From assembly GCA_016699695.1 (NCBI GenBank), contig CP065006.1:2294001-2358000 (forward strand): a stretch of 64,000 bases of DNA, given 5' to 3'. This document shows positions 25,781 through 35,525 of the stretch, piece by piece. The stretch comes from Bacteroidota bacterium. GTDB taxonomy: Bacteria; Bacteroidota; Bacteroidia; Bacteroidales; UBA10428. How positions within the stretch are numbered: the first letter of the stretch is position 1; every line of letters starts with the position of its first letter. The position numbers and the translations under genes are program-made. Below the pieces are notes generated by a model. That model was not told the DNA's origin. It saw only the letters and a program-made list of their open reading frames with translations, and did not search any database.

Positions 25781-26167
25781 ATGAAACGATTAATTGTAAG
25801 TGCTACCGATTACACCCCGGCTTTAGACTTTAATCCGGCTAACCTTTCCATGCAGTTTAAAGGAGTATCGAGGCCGGAAAATGTAGGTTTATTTTATCAG
25901 CAGGCTATCGATTGGGTCGATTCCTTGAATGAAGGGTCAGTTACAATTCAGCCCGGAACCATCCGATTGGTTTTTAAACTCGATTACTGCAACTCGGCTT
26001 CGCAAAAATATATCCTTGTTTTGCTCGAACGTCTGATGGAGCTAAAGAATAAAGGTTTTAATCTGTCGGTTGACTGGTATTACGACGATGGAGACGACAA
26101 GATGCTCGAGGATGGAGAGGATATTGCCGATGCCATTGGAACCAAGTTTAACCTTCTAACTAACTGA
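25781..26167 (+). CDS. siaC: SiaC family regulatory phosphoprotein (DUF1987)
   Basis: A 128-residue partner of SiaB. The family signature is present: an N-terminal TPALDFNPANLSMQFKGVSRPEN, then FYQQAIDWVDSL, then FKLDYCNSASQKYILVLLERL. In Pseudomonas SiaC the phosphorylated residue is Thr in a NTSS motif. Here the aligned residue is Ser72 (NSAS), a conservative change that could still be phosphorylated. The acidic C-terminus (YYDDGDDKMLEDGEDIAD) is common in Bacteroidota members. Encoded 33 bp after siaB and very probably co-transcribed. In Bacteroidota the downstream target is not known. Confidence 0.87.
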   Translation: MKRLIVSATDYTPALDFNPANLSMQFKGVSRPENVGLFYQQAIDWVDSLNEGSVTIQPGTIRLVFKLDYCNSASQKYILVLLERLMELKNKGFNLSVDWYYDDGDDKMLEDGEDIADAIGTKFNLLTN

Positions 26168-26187
26168 GGCTTTAATTATTCGGTTTC

Positions 26188-26201
26188 GAACATGTATGTT
26201 C
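26188..26201. promoter_or_regulatory. Perfect palindrome GAACATGTATGTTC
   Basis: A 14-bp dyad in the 144-bp gap between siaC and the ABC permease gene. It has no T-run, so it is more likely an operator half-site pair than a terminator, but a chance occurrence is possible. Confidence 0.3.
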
Positions 26202-26311
26202 AGGGATGAACAGTTATATATCTGCAGCCAAATAACTAAATACCACATAAGTAACCTGTTGATAGTTATGGTATTATTATTGTTAAAAATCAATCGGAAT
26301 ACTTTAAAGGT

Positions 26312-28708
26312 ATGATTCTCAATTTTATTCTGGCTACTTTCCGAAATATTGCCGCCCATCGTTTCTCGTCTGCTATGAATATTCTCGGGCTGGCGGTGGG
26401 TATGGCCTGCACGCTTCTAATTATTTTGTTTATCAATCATGAAAAGAGTTACGACCGATTCCATACTTCGCACAATTTAATTTATCGCGTTACTTTGGAG
26501 GGCCGTCTGCATGGCCAGGATTTTAAAGGTGCCACAAGCAGTGCACTTATGAGCAAATACCTTCAAACAGAATCTAATGCCATTGCTGAAATTACCCGAC
26601 TTACCCGCCTGGGAGCCTGGTTGGTATCAAACGATAGTGTCCGTTTTAACGAAGACAATATTTTGTTTGTCGACTCCAATTTCTTTCGGTTTTTCGATGG
26701 CTTTGAAATTGTCGAAGGCAAAATAGATTCCATGCTAGTCGCTTCACGCAGCCTTGTGCTTACCGAATCGGCTGCCATGAGGCATTTTGGCACTACAAAA
26801 AATCTAATTGGTAAAACACTCAAAGTAGAAATAAAGGAGAAACCTTATACAGTAACCGGAATAGCAAAAGATCCTCCATCCTATTCGCATATACATTTCG
26901 ATATGCTGGCTTCACTGAGTACTTACGATTATTTGCTATCAACAACATGGGGGTCGAATAATGTATATACTTACCTGAGAATAGAGAATGCCAGCCTTAA
27001 AGATAGTGTCGAAATGGCTGCCAACAGTCTTTTTGAAAAGTATATCCGGCCAGAATTGGTTAGTGTAATGACCGATGTATTTCAATCTGACGATAAGTAC
27101 ATTTTTCGTTTACAAGCGCTTTCTTCTATTCATTTATATTCTGACCTGAAATCGGAATTAAAACCTAATAGCAAAGCTATTTATGTGCGTTTGCTCGGTT
27201 TTTTGGCCGGGCTGATTCTGCTTATTGCCTGTTTGAATTTTGTCAATCTATCCACTGCTAATTCTTCCAGAAGGTCTCAGGAAGTAGCTATCAGGAAAAT
27301 TGCCGGTGCCGAAAAGCGACACCTGATTGTACAATTTCTGGTAGAATCGATTGTGATTTGTTTAATTGCACTTACACTGGCTCTTTTACTTGCTGAGGGC
27401 TTTTTGCCCTTTTTTAACCGTATTTTTAATCTTTCATTGCAATTTGTTTTGTTTCAGAATATACGTTCTGTGGCACTTATTCTTTTAGTTACCCTTGTTA
27501 TTGGAATTCTTGCGGGCACTTACCCTGCCTTGTTTGTTTCGAAACTGAATATTCTGAATGTATTAGATGGAAACAAAGAAAACAGAAACACGATCAGCCG
27601 GATGCGCACTTTGTTTGTTTTCTTGCAGTTTTCGGTTACCATCTTAATCTTTATTATCACTATTGTGGTATTTGCCCAATTAAATTTTATGGTAACCCGT
27701 GATGTAGGTTTTAGTAAGGACAATATATTGATAATCAGACGTTCTGATGCTTTGCGCGAAAATCTGCAGGTATTTAAACAGGAAATTAAAAGCATTGAAG
27801 GTGTGTCTGAGGTATCACATTCCAATTCTATTCCCGGCCGCGATTTTAATTTAAACACATTTCGATTAAAGGGCACTAAAGAGGATGCTGCGCTTCTTTT
27901 TAATCAATTATTTGTGGGGTATGAGTTTGTTAATACTTATCGGCTTAGGCTTAAGCAAGGAAGATTCTTCGACAAAAATGTTTCAGGCGATACCCTAGCT
28001 TGTTTGATCAATCAGAGCGCTGCCGATAAAATGGGTTTGAGTTATCCGTTGGATGCCGAATTGTATCAACCTGGCTTTGGCAATAGACCCGGACATAGTT
28101 ATAAAGTAATAGGAGTATTGGAAGATTTTCACTTTCAGAGTCTTGAAAAAAAAATTGAACCGCTCCTTATTTGCTTAATGCCTGGAAACTGGGAGGGATA
28201 TCTGAGTGTAAAAACCAATTCAGACGATATGCTTAAAACTATTGCTGCCATTGAGCAGGTTTGGTATAAATATGCCCCTGAATATCCTTTTGTTCATTTT
28301 TACCTCGACAAGGATTTTAACCTGAAGTATGACACCATCTCTCGTTTGGGGAGGTTTTTCATTGTGTTTTCGGTGGTTGCCCTCTTTTTATCTTTTCTGG
28401 GATTTTTTGGTTTAATAGCCAACCGGGCAGTAGTGCAGTCGCGCGAAGTAGCTATCCGAAAAATATTAGGTGCCGGCACAGAAAATCTGGTGTTTGTGAT
28501 TTCCCTTAGAAACCTTATTCTATTGATACCAGCCGCAATTACAGCCTTTGTTGTCTCTTACCTTGTAATACCTCAATGGCTAGCCGGTTTTTATTACCAT
28601 ATTGGTTTGAGTTTTTGGCACTTTTTGCTTGCAGCAGGTGCGATTTTGTTGGCAGTATTGCCAATAGTTCTATCTCATGCTGTGTATGTAATTAAAAAGC
28701 AACAATGA
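26312..28708 (+). CDS. ABC transporter permease, MacB/FtsX type
   Basis: A 798-residue permease with the Bacteroidota layout: a membrane helix (about 20-42), a MacB-like periplasmic domain, three FtsX-type helices (about 290-430), a second MacB-like domain and three C-terminal FtsX helices (about 680-795). The motif REVAIRKI (SQEVAIRKIAG near 325 and SREVAIRKILG near 710) occurs before each FtsX block and is diagnostic. Such permeases usually work in mechanotransmission or export of peptides or lipids with a separate ATPase. No ATPase gene is next to it, so it must use one encoded elsewhere. Confidence 0.88.
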   Translation: MILNFILATFRNIAAHRFSSAMNILGLAVGMACTLLIILFINHEKSYDRFHTSHNLIYRVTLEGRLHGQDFKGATSSALMSKYLQTESNAIAEITRLTRLGAWLVSNDSVRFNEDNILFVDSNFFRFFDGFEIVEGKIDSMLVASRSLVLTESAAMRHFGTTKNLIGKTLKVEIKEKPYTVTGIAKDPPSYSHIHFDMLASLSTYDYLLSTTWGSNNVYTYLRIENASLKDSVEMAANSLFEKYIRPELVSVMTDVFQSDDKYIFRLQALSSIHLYSDLKSELKPNSKAIYVRLLGFLAGLILLIACLNFVNLSTANSSRRSQEVAIRKIAGAEKRHLIVQFLVESIVICLIALTLALLLAEGFLPFFNRIFNLSLQFVLFQNIRSVALILLVTLVIGILAGTYPALFVSKLNILNVLDGNKENRNTISRMRTLFVFLQFSVTILIFIITIVVFAQLNFMVTRDVGFSKDNILIIRRSDALRENLQVFKQEIKSIEGVSEVSHSNSIPGRDFNLNTFRLKGTKEDAALLFNQLFVGYEFVNTYRLRLKQGRFFDKNVSGDTLACLINQSAADKMGLSYPLDAELYQPGFGNRPGHSYKVIGVLEDFHFQSLEKKIEPLLICLMPGNWEGYLSVKTNSDDMLKTIAAIEQVWYKYAPEYPFVHFYLDKDFNLKYDTISRLGRFFIVFSVVALFLSFLGFFGLIANRAVVQSREVAIRKILGAGTENLVFVISLRNLILLIPAAITAFVVSYLVIPQWLAGFYYHIGLSFWHFLLAAGAILLAVLPIVLSHAVYVIKKQQ

Positions 28709-28770
28709 CTTGAATTGCAGATTTAAAGACCAAACCAGTTATGTTCTTTATTTCGAAAAACTCCAGTTCA

Positions 28771-29622
28771 CTAATCTATCATAGGTTCGATTTCAACTTT
28801 AAACTCGGCAGGTTTGCAATTATTCGGGAATGAAGTAACAATAATATCAACTCCTGTGGCAGCATATTCTTTGATATTCCCAAGGTTAATTCCTCCGGCA
28901 ACAGCTATTCTAACATGCGAATTAATTTGTCTCATCTGGTCAACCATGCTTTTCACTTCATTAGGCTCCATGCTGTCGAGCTGAATGACATCTACGGGCA
29001 CTTCGCAAAGAGCCAGTGCATCGGCACCGTTGCTTGCTTCCACCGCAATGGGCTTGCCAGCTGCATCTTTTTTAAGCTGATCAAATTTTTTTAGCAGGCC
29101 ATTTAACCCACCTAGAAATTTATAGTGATTGTGAAAGAGTAAAATATTTTCCGATAAACTAAGGCGGTTGATATTACCTCCTCCGGTTAGTATAGCTTTG
29201 GCTACAATTTTTCGGGTATACGGTATTGTTTTTCGAGTTCCTGAAACTATAATGTCCGGGTTTTGCGACTTTGCAGCCTCTACCATCTCTTTTGTACAGG
29301 TAGCAATGCCACTGGCATAACCTAAGAGATTGGCTGAGATACGCCATAAAGTATGCAAGTGTTTGGCCAATCCTTCTGCTTCGAGAAATTTCACATCTTT
29401 TTCGATGTATTCACCGCTCAGGGTCATCAGGGTGGGGGTGATGTTAAGTTTCGCAAATAAACGCATTACTTCTTCGGTGCCGCAAATTACAGTAGCCTCG
29501 CGGGTATAAAACTGTATGCGGGCAAGCTGACTGCCAAAGCGGGTCAAACGAGTTGTCATATCGAAATAAGGAACATCTTCGGTGATTAACCTGTCTAATT
29601 CCTCGTCCGAGAAATAAATCAT
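28771..29622 (-). CDS. modD: ModD-like protein (quinolinate phosphoribosyltransferase family)
   Basis: A 283-residue protein of the nicotinate-nucleotide pyrophosphorylase fold, ModD branch. The start MIYFSDEELDRLITEDVPYFDMTT resembles ModD N-termini. ATCTKEMVEAAKSQNPDIIVSGTRKTIPYTRKIVAKAILTGGGNINRLSLSE corresponds to the substrate-binding KTTPGLR-type loop of the family. An in-frame ATG at 29730 adds 36 residues without homology, so I prefer 29622. ModD is often linked to molybdate transport, yet no modABC genes are here and no nadA/nadB either. The exact reaction is unknown; NadC is the alternative. Confidence 0.75.
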   Translation of the reverse strand: MIYFSDEELDRLITEDVPYFDMTTRLTRFGSQLARIQFYTREATVICGTEEVMRLFAKLNITPTLMTLSGEYIEKDVKFLEAEGLAKHLHTLWRISANLLGYASGIATCTKEMVEAAKSQNPDIIVSGTRKTIPYTRKIVAKAILTGGGNINRLSLSENILLFHNHYKFLGGLNGLLKKFDQLKKDAAGKPIAVEASNGADALALCEVPVDVIQLDSMEPNEVKSMVDQMRQINSHVRIAVAGGINLGNIKEYAATGVDIIVTSFPNNCKPAEFKVEIEPMID

Positions 29623-29844
29623 ATCGCAATAGTTTAGTGATTTTCCAACCTCAAATCCAAAAACACCTTGCCAAGGTTCGTAAGGTTTAAGATACACAAA
29701 ATATATTAAAAGCAAAACAAACCTATTCAATATGTTTGAAAAACAGAGGTTTGAGCTTAGAGGTTAAATTAAATTGCAGTAACACTGCCACTTCATAAGT
29801 CATAGAGGAAATCCCTGGTATTTATATCGGAGTATTGGAGGCTT

Positions 29845-30312
29845 TTAATCGAGGTATTTTGTCCAGAAGTGCATGGGTGGATTGCCTTCTTTATAACCGA
29901 GTTTATTGTAAAGATGTTTGGCAGTTGCGTTATCTTCTCTTACCTCGAGGGTTATTTTGGCACAATCTATTTCGCGGGCTTTGCTGCTAACAAATTCAAG
30001 CATGAGCCTGCCTACACCTTTGCCTCGTGCACTTTCCAGCACCACTACATCGTGCACATTGATAAATGGCCGGGCAGCAAAAGTGCCAAAACTAATAAAG
30101 CAGTTTACCAGGCCCACGAAATTTCCATCCTCCTCGGCCAAGACGCAAAGCTTGTTGCAATGATTTTTTAAACCTTCGATCAGCCTTTTTGCACTTTCGT
30201 TGGTGTGCGGTGGGTGATTTCCCATTTCGTCCTGCATGTAATGATTCATCAAATCAACCACGGCAGTGGTGTGCAGCTTATTTTCGAAATCGACTTCAAA
30301 TATTTGTATCAT
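29845..30312 (-). CDS. GNAT family N-acetyltransferase
   Basis: A 155-residue GNAT protein. The acetyl-CoA binding motif A is VHDVVVLESARGKGVGRLMLEFV (about residues 85-107, with R/QxxGxG/A as RGKGVG). Motif B is the C-terminal KHLYNKLGYKEG. The substrate cannot be predicted: the family acetylates amines on metabolites, antibiotics or proteins. It stands alone on the minus strand between the MFS gene and modD, with gaps of 72 and 222 bp. Confidence 0.9.
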   Translation of the reverse strand: MIQIFEVDFENKLHTTAVVDLMNHYMQDEMGNHPPHTNESAKRLIEGLKNHCNKLCVLAEEDGNFVGLVNCFISFGTFAARPFINVHDVVVLESARGKGVGRLMLEFVSSKAREIDCAKITLEVREDNATAKHLYNKLGYKEGNPPMHFWTKYLD

Positions 30313-30384
30313 GTGAAGGCATGGTTTTTTAAAATTATCAATCTATTATTTAAAAACCTGCTGAGAATAGGTTTTTTATTAGCA

Positions 30385-31950
30385 CTAAATGGGTATAGGT
30401 TCCACTTCGATTGTTCCAACGGCACGTTTGCCCATGCCCATTAACAGAATTAGTAGTATGGGAATGAGGCTGATTATGGCCATGGCCAGGTAAATGTCTT
30501 TATAAGCCAACATTTTGGCTGTATTGTTTGCTTCGGACCGAAGTGAATTGTCGGCCGCTTTTTCGGCTTCGGTCCACTGCTCTCCGCTTAGCAAGGCCAA
30601 ATTTTTAACCTGGTTGTATTTCGAAACTGCCTGAGGATTTCCCTCATTTAATTGTTGACTGATTCCGGTTGTGTGGTTTAAGGTAAGGCGGGTAATTACA
30701 GTGCCTAGTATCGCAGAGCCAAGTAAGATAGCAATCACGTTGCGAGCAATCAGGCCACTCATCATACGCGAGGTACTCATAGGTTTGGGGACATTTTCGG
30801 AAATATACAAGGAGCTTATTACATATAAAAATCCTATTCCTATTCCTTTGAATATGAGTGGCAATACAAAATCTTTTGCACCAATTCCGGGATAGAACCT
30901 GTAAAACATTAACAGGTGGTAAATTCCAAAAGCCAGAAATCCGGCCACAGATATTATCCGAAGGTACACCCGCTTGTACAACAGCCAGGTGCAGAGAGGG
31001 ATAGAAATGAGAATGCCTACAAAAACTGTAAGATGGGTTCGGGCCTGGTAAAGGTCGTCGAAACCAAGTATACCTGACATAAAGCCTAATATTACAGACC
31101 CCGTATTGTTCAACACGCCAATCAGGAAAAAGAACACGCTTCCGATTACTACATTTTTATATTTAAAAACTTTGAAATCGATAAGCGGATTTTGCGAAAA
31201 CTTTAAATGAATGGCATAAATGCCAATAACTATAAGAATTAGGGCAGTTGCCATTTTAATTCCTCTGTCGGAATACCATTCTCTGATTTGTCCTTCTGCT
31301 GTAAGAAAAAGTATTGGGGTGAAAAAGAGAATCAGGATTAGCCAGCCTCTGAAATCGAATCGGAATGGCGTTTTTAAGGGGGCAACATCCTTTTTTACGA
31401 ATACTAGCGTCAGCACAAAACATAGGAGGAAATTCAAGTTAACCATCATAAGGGATGTTCTCCAATCGTATATATGTGCCACCTGAGCTCCAAAATATTT
31501 GTATAATAGGCTACTTCCTTGTATTATAAACTGAACAATGCCATACAAAATAGCCATGTTAAATGCCGGATTATAACGCATGATGATAGGGAACAGAGTT
31601 CCAAAAATTCCCAGAATCGATAAAAAGGCAAGCAGCGAGCGGAATAGGATAAACAGATAGAAATTGGGAGCAAAAGCCGAGGCACTGTTTAACACCAACG
31701 AAAAAATGATTACGGTATACAAGAGGGTACGCAATTTAATCTGCTTGGCAATTTCAAGAGCCAGAGGAATTCCGGCAATAAGAGTAAATACCGGAATAAG
31801 GTTCATGTACATAAACTGGGTCGAAGATACACCGAAATAACCTTGTATCTGGGCATTTTCATAGGCTGTGGCATTCAGCACATTCAGGAATGGCACAATT
31901 AACAGGTATAGGCCCGTTATCCTTAACAATTCGCCCCTGTTCCAACCCAT
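30385..31950 (-). CDS. MFS transporter, DHA2/EmrB-like
   Basis: A 521-residue major facilitator protein with about 14 membrane helices, the EmrB type. It is encoded 5 bp after an HlyD-family adaptor and that adaptor 6 bp after a TolC-family protein, so it is probably the inner-membrane pump of a tripartite drug or metabolite exporter. The N-terminus MGWNRGELLRITGLYLLIVPFLNVLNATAYENAQIQGYFGVS carries the first helix. The substrate is unknown. The last helix is followed by a short GMGKRAVG tail. Confidence 0.85.
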   Translation of the reverse strand: MGWNRGELLRITGLYLLIVPFLNVLNATAYENAQIQGYFGVSSTQFMYMNLIPVFTLIAGIPLALEIAKQIKLRTLLYTVIIFSLVLNSASAFAPNFYLFILFRSLLAFLSILGIFGTLFPIIMRYNPAFNMAILYGIVQFIIQGSSLLYKYFGAQVAHIYDWRTSLMMVNLNFLLCFVLTLVFVKKDVAPLKTPFRFDFRGWLILILFFTPILFLTAEGQIREWYSDRGIKMATALILIVIGIYAIHLKFSQNPLIDFKVFKYKNVVIGSVFFFLIGVLNNTGSVILGFMSGILGFDDLYQARTHLTVFVGILISIPLCTWLLYKRVYLRIISVAGFLAFGIYHLLMFYRFYPGIGAKDFVLPLIFKGIGIGFLYVISSLYISENVPKPMSTSRMMSGLIARNVIAILLGSAILGTVITRLTLNHTTGISQQLNEGNPQAVSKYNQVKNLALLSGEQWTEAEKAADNSLRSEANNTAKMLAYKDIYLAMAIISLIPILLILLMGMGKRAVGTIEVEPIPI

Positions 31951-31955
31951 TTACT

Positions 31956-33014
31956 CTATTTTTTAACCTTTACAGAAACGTTCATACCTGCCTTAATGGC
32001 ATCAAGTTCTTCGGCAGGGGCTTCAAATTCAATCTTAACCGGAATACGTTGAGTGATTTTTACAAAATTTCCTGTAGAGTTATCGGGTTCTATCATCGAA
32101 AATTTGGCTCCGGTTGCAGGAGCTAACTCGGTGACCATTCCTTTGTATTTTTTTCCATTAAGTGCATCGACTTTGATAATTGCTTTTTTGCCAGCTTTTA
32201 TTTTATCAAGCTGTGTTTCCTTAAAATTTGCAATGACCCATTTCTGGTTGCTTTGCACAATAGTAGCCAAAGTTTGGTTATTCGATACAAGTTCGCCCAG
32301 TTGTATGGTCCGTTCCCCTATAATGCCATCCATGGGTGCTGTGATGCAGGTATAGGATAACTGCAACCATGCTGCTGCTAAATCGGCCTCTTTTCTTTGG
32401 ATGGTAGCCTGGTTCGACTCAAGGTTACGCTTATTTTGTTCCGTGATCGATTTACTTGCAAGTACATCTTGTTGGCTTGCTTCGAGGTATGCCTGTTCGG
32501 TTTTTAGCTGGGCAATAACCTGGTCGAATTGGTTGCGGGTAACTGCTGAATCGGCAAACATATTCTCGTACCGTTCGTAATTTCTTGTAGCCTTTTCGAG
32601 ACTTGCGGTATTTCCTTTCATTTTTGCCACATCAGCCTCCATTTGAGCGTAGGAAGTTATAACCGATTGTTCTGTAATAGACAAGTTAGCCCTGGCAATG
32701 TTTAAATCGGCCTGAGCTTGTGCTACCTTTATTCGAAATTCCGAATCGTCCAGTACTATCAGGGTATCTCCGGCTTCTACTTCCTGGTAAGAATCGAATC
32801 TGATTTCAAGTATGTTACCCGACACCCGGGCATTCACCGAGGCCATGTTGGCCTCAACCTGGGCATTATTGGTTTTAACATGCCTGCTCACATCGAAGGC
32901 AATAAAAAAAATCCAGATGAGTCCTGCTAGTAAGAAAACTCCGGCAGTACGCTCTATGGTTCGGTTTTTTCTGTTCTCAGCTTTTTCGGTTCCTGTTGTT
33001 TTAGTTTCCTCCAT
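31956..33014 (-). CDS. HlyD family membrane fusion protein (EmrA-like)
   Basis: A 352-residue periplasmic adaptor. It has a cytoplasmic N-terminus, one membrane helix (about 26-44, GVFLLAGLIWIFFIAFDV), a biotinyl-lipoyl half (VNARVSGNILEIRFDSYQEVEAGDTLIVLDD), a long coiled coil (about 95-205) and the second lipoyl half (TAPMDGIIGERTIQLGELVSNNQTLATIV). It bridges the MFS pump and TolC. Gaps are 5 and 6 bp, so the three genes are translated from one mRNA. Confidence 0.9.
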   Translation of the reverse strand: MEETKTTGTEKAENRKNRTIERTAGVFLLAGLIWIFFIAFDVSRHVKTNNAQVEANMASVNARVSGNILEIRFDSYQEVEAGDTLIVLDDSEFRIKVAQAQADLNIARANLSITEQSVITSYAQMEADVAKMKGNTASLEKATRNYERYENMFADSAVTRNQFDQVIAQLKTEQAYLEASQQDVLASKSITEQNKRNLESNQATIQRKEADLAAAWLQLSYTCITAPMDGIIGERTIQLGELVSNNQTLATIVQSNQKWVIANFKETQLDKIKAGKKAIIKVDALNGKKYKGMVTELAPATGAKFSMIEPDNSTGNFVKITQRIPVKIEFEAPAEELDAIKAGMNVSVKVKK

Positions 33015-33020
33015 CCTGGC

Positions 33021-34370
33021 TTAATTAAGTCTGCCCATTGAATAGAGCAGGTTGTAATACTGATTAATGGCATCGATTATAGCATTATTGAGAGAAAGAT
33101 TTGCTTCGTTCAGTTGCAATTCAGCATCAATCATGTCTATAATGGGGGCAAATTCATTGTCGTATTTGCTTTTAACAATTTTATAGTTTATCTGCGCCAG
33201 TTCTACATTCTTCAAATACGAATCGATGTTCTTTTTGCTTTCGATAAAACGCACATAGGCTGATTTAAGTTCCTGGTCGATTGTGTTCCTGACCCTATCA
33301 ATATTGATAGTTTCTTTTTCTATTTGTATTTTGTTGGCCTGTATTCGGTGGTTTAAATCGTACCAGCTCGAAATATTGTACGATACCCCAACTCCAACTG
33401 CCCAGTAATTGAGAATGTCTGATTGTGGGGGGAAAGTTCCCGGAACGGGTAATTCGGAATTGTAAATGGCATTACCGGTAATGTGGGGATATAAGGCATT
33501 TTTTGTCCTTCGTAACGAAAGTTCGGAATAGTATTTCTGATATTCAGCCTGTTTTATTTCATTCCGGTTGGTAAAGGCTTCTTCAAGGCACTGTTCGTAT
33601 ACGAGTGTGTCTTGTGGAATCTGAACAATTACATCGGCCGGAACCAGGCGCGTCGAACTTTCTATTCCGGTGAACAGGCACAAATAATTGCTTAATAAAT
33701 CGATGTTGTTCCAAGCTATAAAAACAGAAATCTCAAAATTCGAGAGCTGGAGTTCGGTACGTGTCAAATCGCTGATAATGTTCTGTCCATTCGCAACCTT
33801 CGACTCTATCTTGGCAATGTTGATTTTAACATTTTTAATGTTCTCTTCTATAATTTCAACTTCGCGGTACAATTTATAAAGGATGTAAAACTGGCTAATA
33901 ACAGTAAGCTTAACCTGTGCTTCAGTCATTTTAAGAATTTCGTTCTGGATTTGGCTTTGTATTTTTTCCTGTTCAATCCGGGTTTGTATGGATCCCCCCA
34001 TGTAAATTGGAAATCCTGCAGAAATGTTCCATCCGCCTTGATGATTGTAGTAACTAATATTTGTATCATTCGAATAAAAATCGCGGTATATCACCGGATT
34101 TCCAATATAGTTGTAGTTCATTCCTGCACCCAGTGAGGGAGCCCGGGCCATTTTGGCATTCAGGATATTTTGCTCAGCCTCGGCACTGTCTTTGCGCACC
34201 ATACTAAGCTCCAGGCTATTCAGCATGGCAAGCTGAACAGCCTCATTTAATGAGATAGTTCTTGTTATTACTTCGATGCGGGTTTGTGCATACATCATTT
34301 CATTACTGATTAGACTCAGGAAAAGTGTTAGTCCGACCAAAAAGAAGTTTGAAATTCGACTTATACGCAT
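33021..34370 (-). CDS. TolC family outer-membrane protein
   Basis: About 449 residues. I start it at 34370 (MRISRISNFFLVGLTLFLSL, a clean signal peptide ending near MYAQ); in-frame upstream codons to 34430 would give an unlikely N-terminus. Two homologous halves of coiled-coil and beta strands are seen, beginning with SLNEAVQLAMLNSLELSMVRKD, the standard first TolC repeat, and later EEAFTNRNEIKQAEYQKYYSELSLRRTKNALYPHI. It forms the outer-membrane channel for the exporter. The AI-2E family gene ends 93 bp upstream and may belong to the same unit. Confidence 0.88.
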   Translation of the reverse strand: MRISRISNFFLVGLTLFLSLISNEMMYAQTRIEVITRTISLNEAVQLAMLNSLELSMVRKDSAEAEQNILNAKMARAPSLGAGMNYNYIGNPVIYRDFYSNDTNISYYNHQGGWNISAGFPIYMGGSIQTRIEQEKIQSQIQNEILKMTEAQVKLTVISQFYILYKLYREVEIIEENIKNVKINIAKIESKVANGQNIISDLTRTELQLSNFEISVFIAWNNIDLLSNYLCLFTGIESSTRLVPADVIVQIPQDTLVYEQCLEEAFTNRNEIKQAEYQKYYSELSLRRTKNALYPHITGNAIYNSELPVPGTFPPQSDILNYWAVGVGVSYNISSWYDLNHRIQANKIQIEKETINIDRVRNTIDQELKSAYVRFIESKKNIDSYLKNVELAQINYKIVKSKYDNEFAPIIDMIDAELQLNEANLSLNNAIIDAINQYYNLLYSMGRLN

Positions 34371-34463
34371 TAGGTTTATTGAAGTGTAATTCGAAGGCAT
34401 TGATACCTTGAAAAATGAACAATGAATCAAAACTTTATGGTTTCTAAAAAGGATTCAGAGATT

Positions 34464-35525
34464 CTAAGCCTCTTTTTTTTCTGAGCTCAACCACATTCCA
34501 GCTAATTTATAGCCTATGGAAAGAATCATTGCTCCGGTAAATAAGCCTATAAATCCCATCATCATGAAACCACCAATGGCTCCCAGAAAAATAACCAGCA
34601 TGGGCACCGGAGCCCCTTTTCCCATCAACCATGGCTTCAGAAAATTGTCGCTTAGCGAAATCAGCAAAATCAGAATAGTCCACAATGTTGCCGGGAAAGG
34701 TTCCTTTACCGAATAGAGATAAATTATCACGGGTATTCCAACGATGGTGGGTGGTAACTGCACAATGGCCAGTATTAAAACCAAAAATGCCCACAAACCC
34801 GCCAGGGGTACATCGGCCATAATCAGGCAGCTTCCCATGAGAATAAATTGTATCACGGCCACTCCCAAAATACCTTTTGCCACATTCCGAATCGTTTGCA
34901 CAACCAATTGTAATATATCGTCTCCTGCACTACCAAGCAGGTGGTTGGCAAATACTTTAGCCGATTTTTCTGATTTTTCAGTATGAGCTAAAAATATTCC
35001 GGAAATAATCAGCGATAAAACAAACATAAGAATAGACGAGGTGAAATTTAAGAATGAACTTCCTAATTTTTCAATCAACTTTAAGAGGGGTTCGCGGTAT
35101 GTGTAGAGGCCGGCCTCGAGGTTATCTGCTATCAATTGCCATGCTTTATAAATGGGTTCGCCGATTAAAAACCAATCGGCTACTTTTTGCTCGGGTGGTG
35201 CTACTACAAGTGTATTGTCGCGTATAGCCTGGAACAGGTTTTTACCTTCTTCGGCCAATGATGCGATTAACCAATAAGAGGGAAGGATTAAAATTGCCAA
35301 TAAAACCAGGGTGATGATGAGACTGGGGATGACTTTATTACCCTTCATGGCAATTGAGAACTTTTTATACAAAGGATACAAGGTGATTGCCAGAATAACT
35401 CCCCACAATACGGGAACAAGAAAGGGAAGGATGATTCTGACACATAAAAATGAGATGATTAGAATGAGAATTAACTTAAGACTAATATCAAACACTTTTT
35501 TGTCGTTCAGTGTATTTGAGTTCAT
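34464..35525 (-). CDS. AI-2E family transporter (PerM-like)
   Basis: A 353-residue polytopic protein with about eight helices, family AI-2E/UPF0118. The N-terminal SLKLILILIISFLCVRIILPFLVPVLWGVILAITLYPLYK and the C-terminal GKGAPVPMLVIFLGAIGGFMMMGFIGLFTGAMILSIGYKL (shown in parts) are the family signatures. Members are proposed to export autoinducer-2, or to act as Na+/H+ antiporters; neither is proven for Bacteroidota. Same strand as the TolC-HlyD-MFS genes, so possibly the first gene of that cluster. Confidence 0.88.
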   Translation of the reverse strand: MNSNTLNDKKVFDISLKLILILIISFLCVRIILPFLVPVLWGVILAITLYPLYKKFSIAMKGNKVIPSLIITLVLLAILILPSYWLIASLAEEGKNLFQAIRDNTLVVAPPEQKVADWFLIGEPIYKAWQLIADNLEAGLYTYREPLLKLIEKLGSSFLNFTSSILMFVLSLIISGIFLAHTEKSEKSAKVFANHLLGSAGDDILQLVVQTIRNVAKGILGVAVIQFILMGSCLIMADVPLAGLWAFLVLILAIVQLPPTIVGIPVIIYLYSVKEPFPATLWTILILLISLSDNFLKPWLMGKGAPVPMLVIFLGAIGGFMMMGFIGLFTGAMILSIGYKLAGMWLSSEKKEA

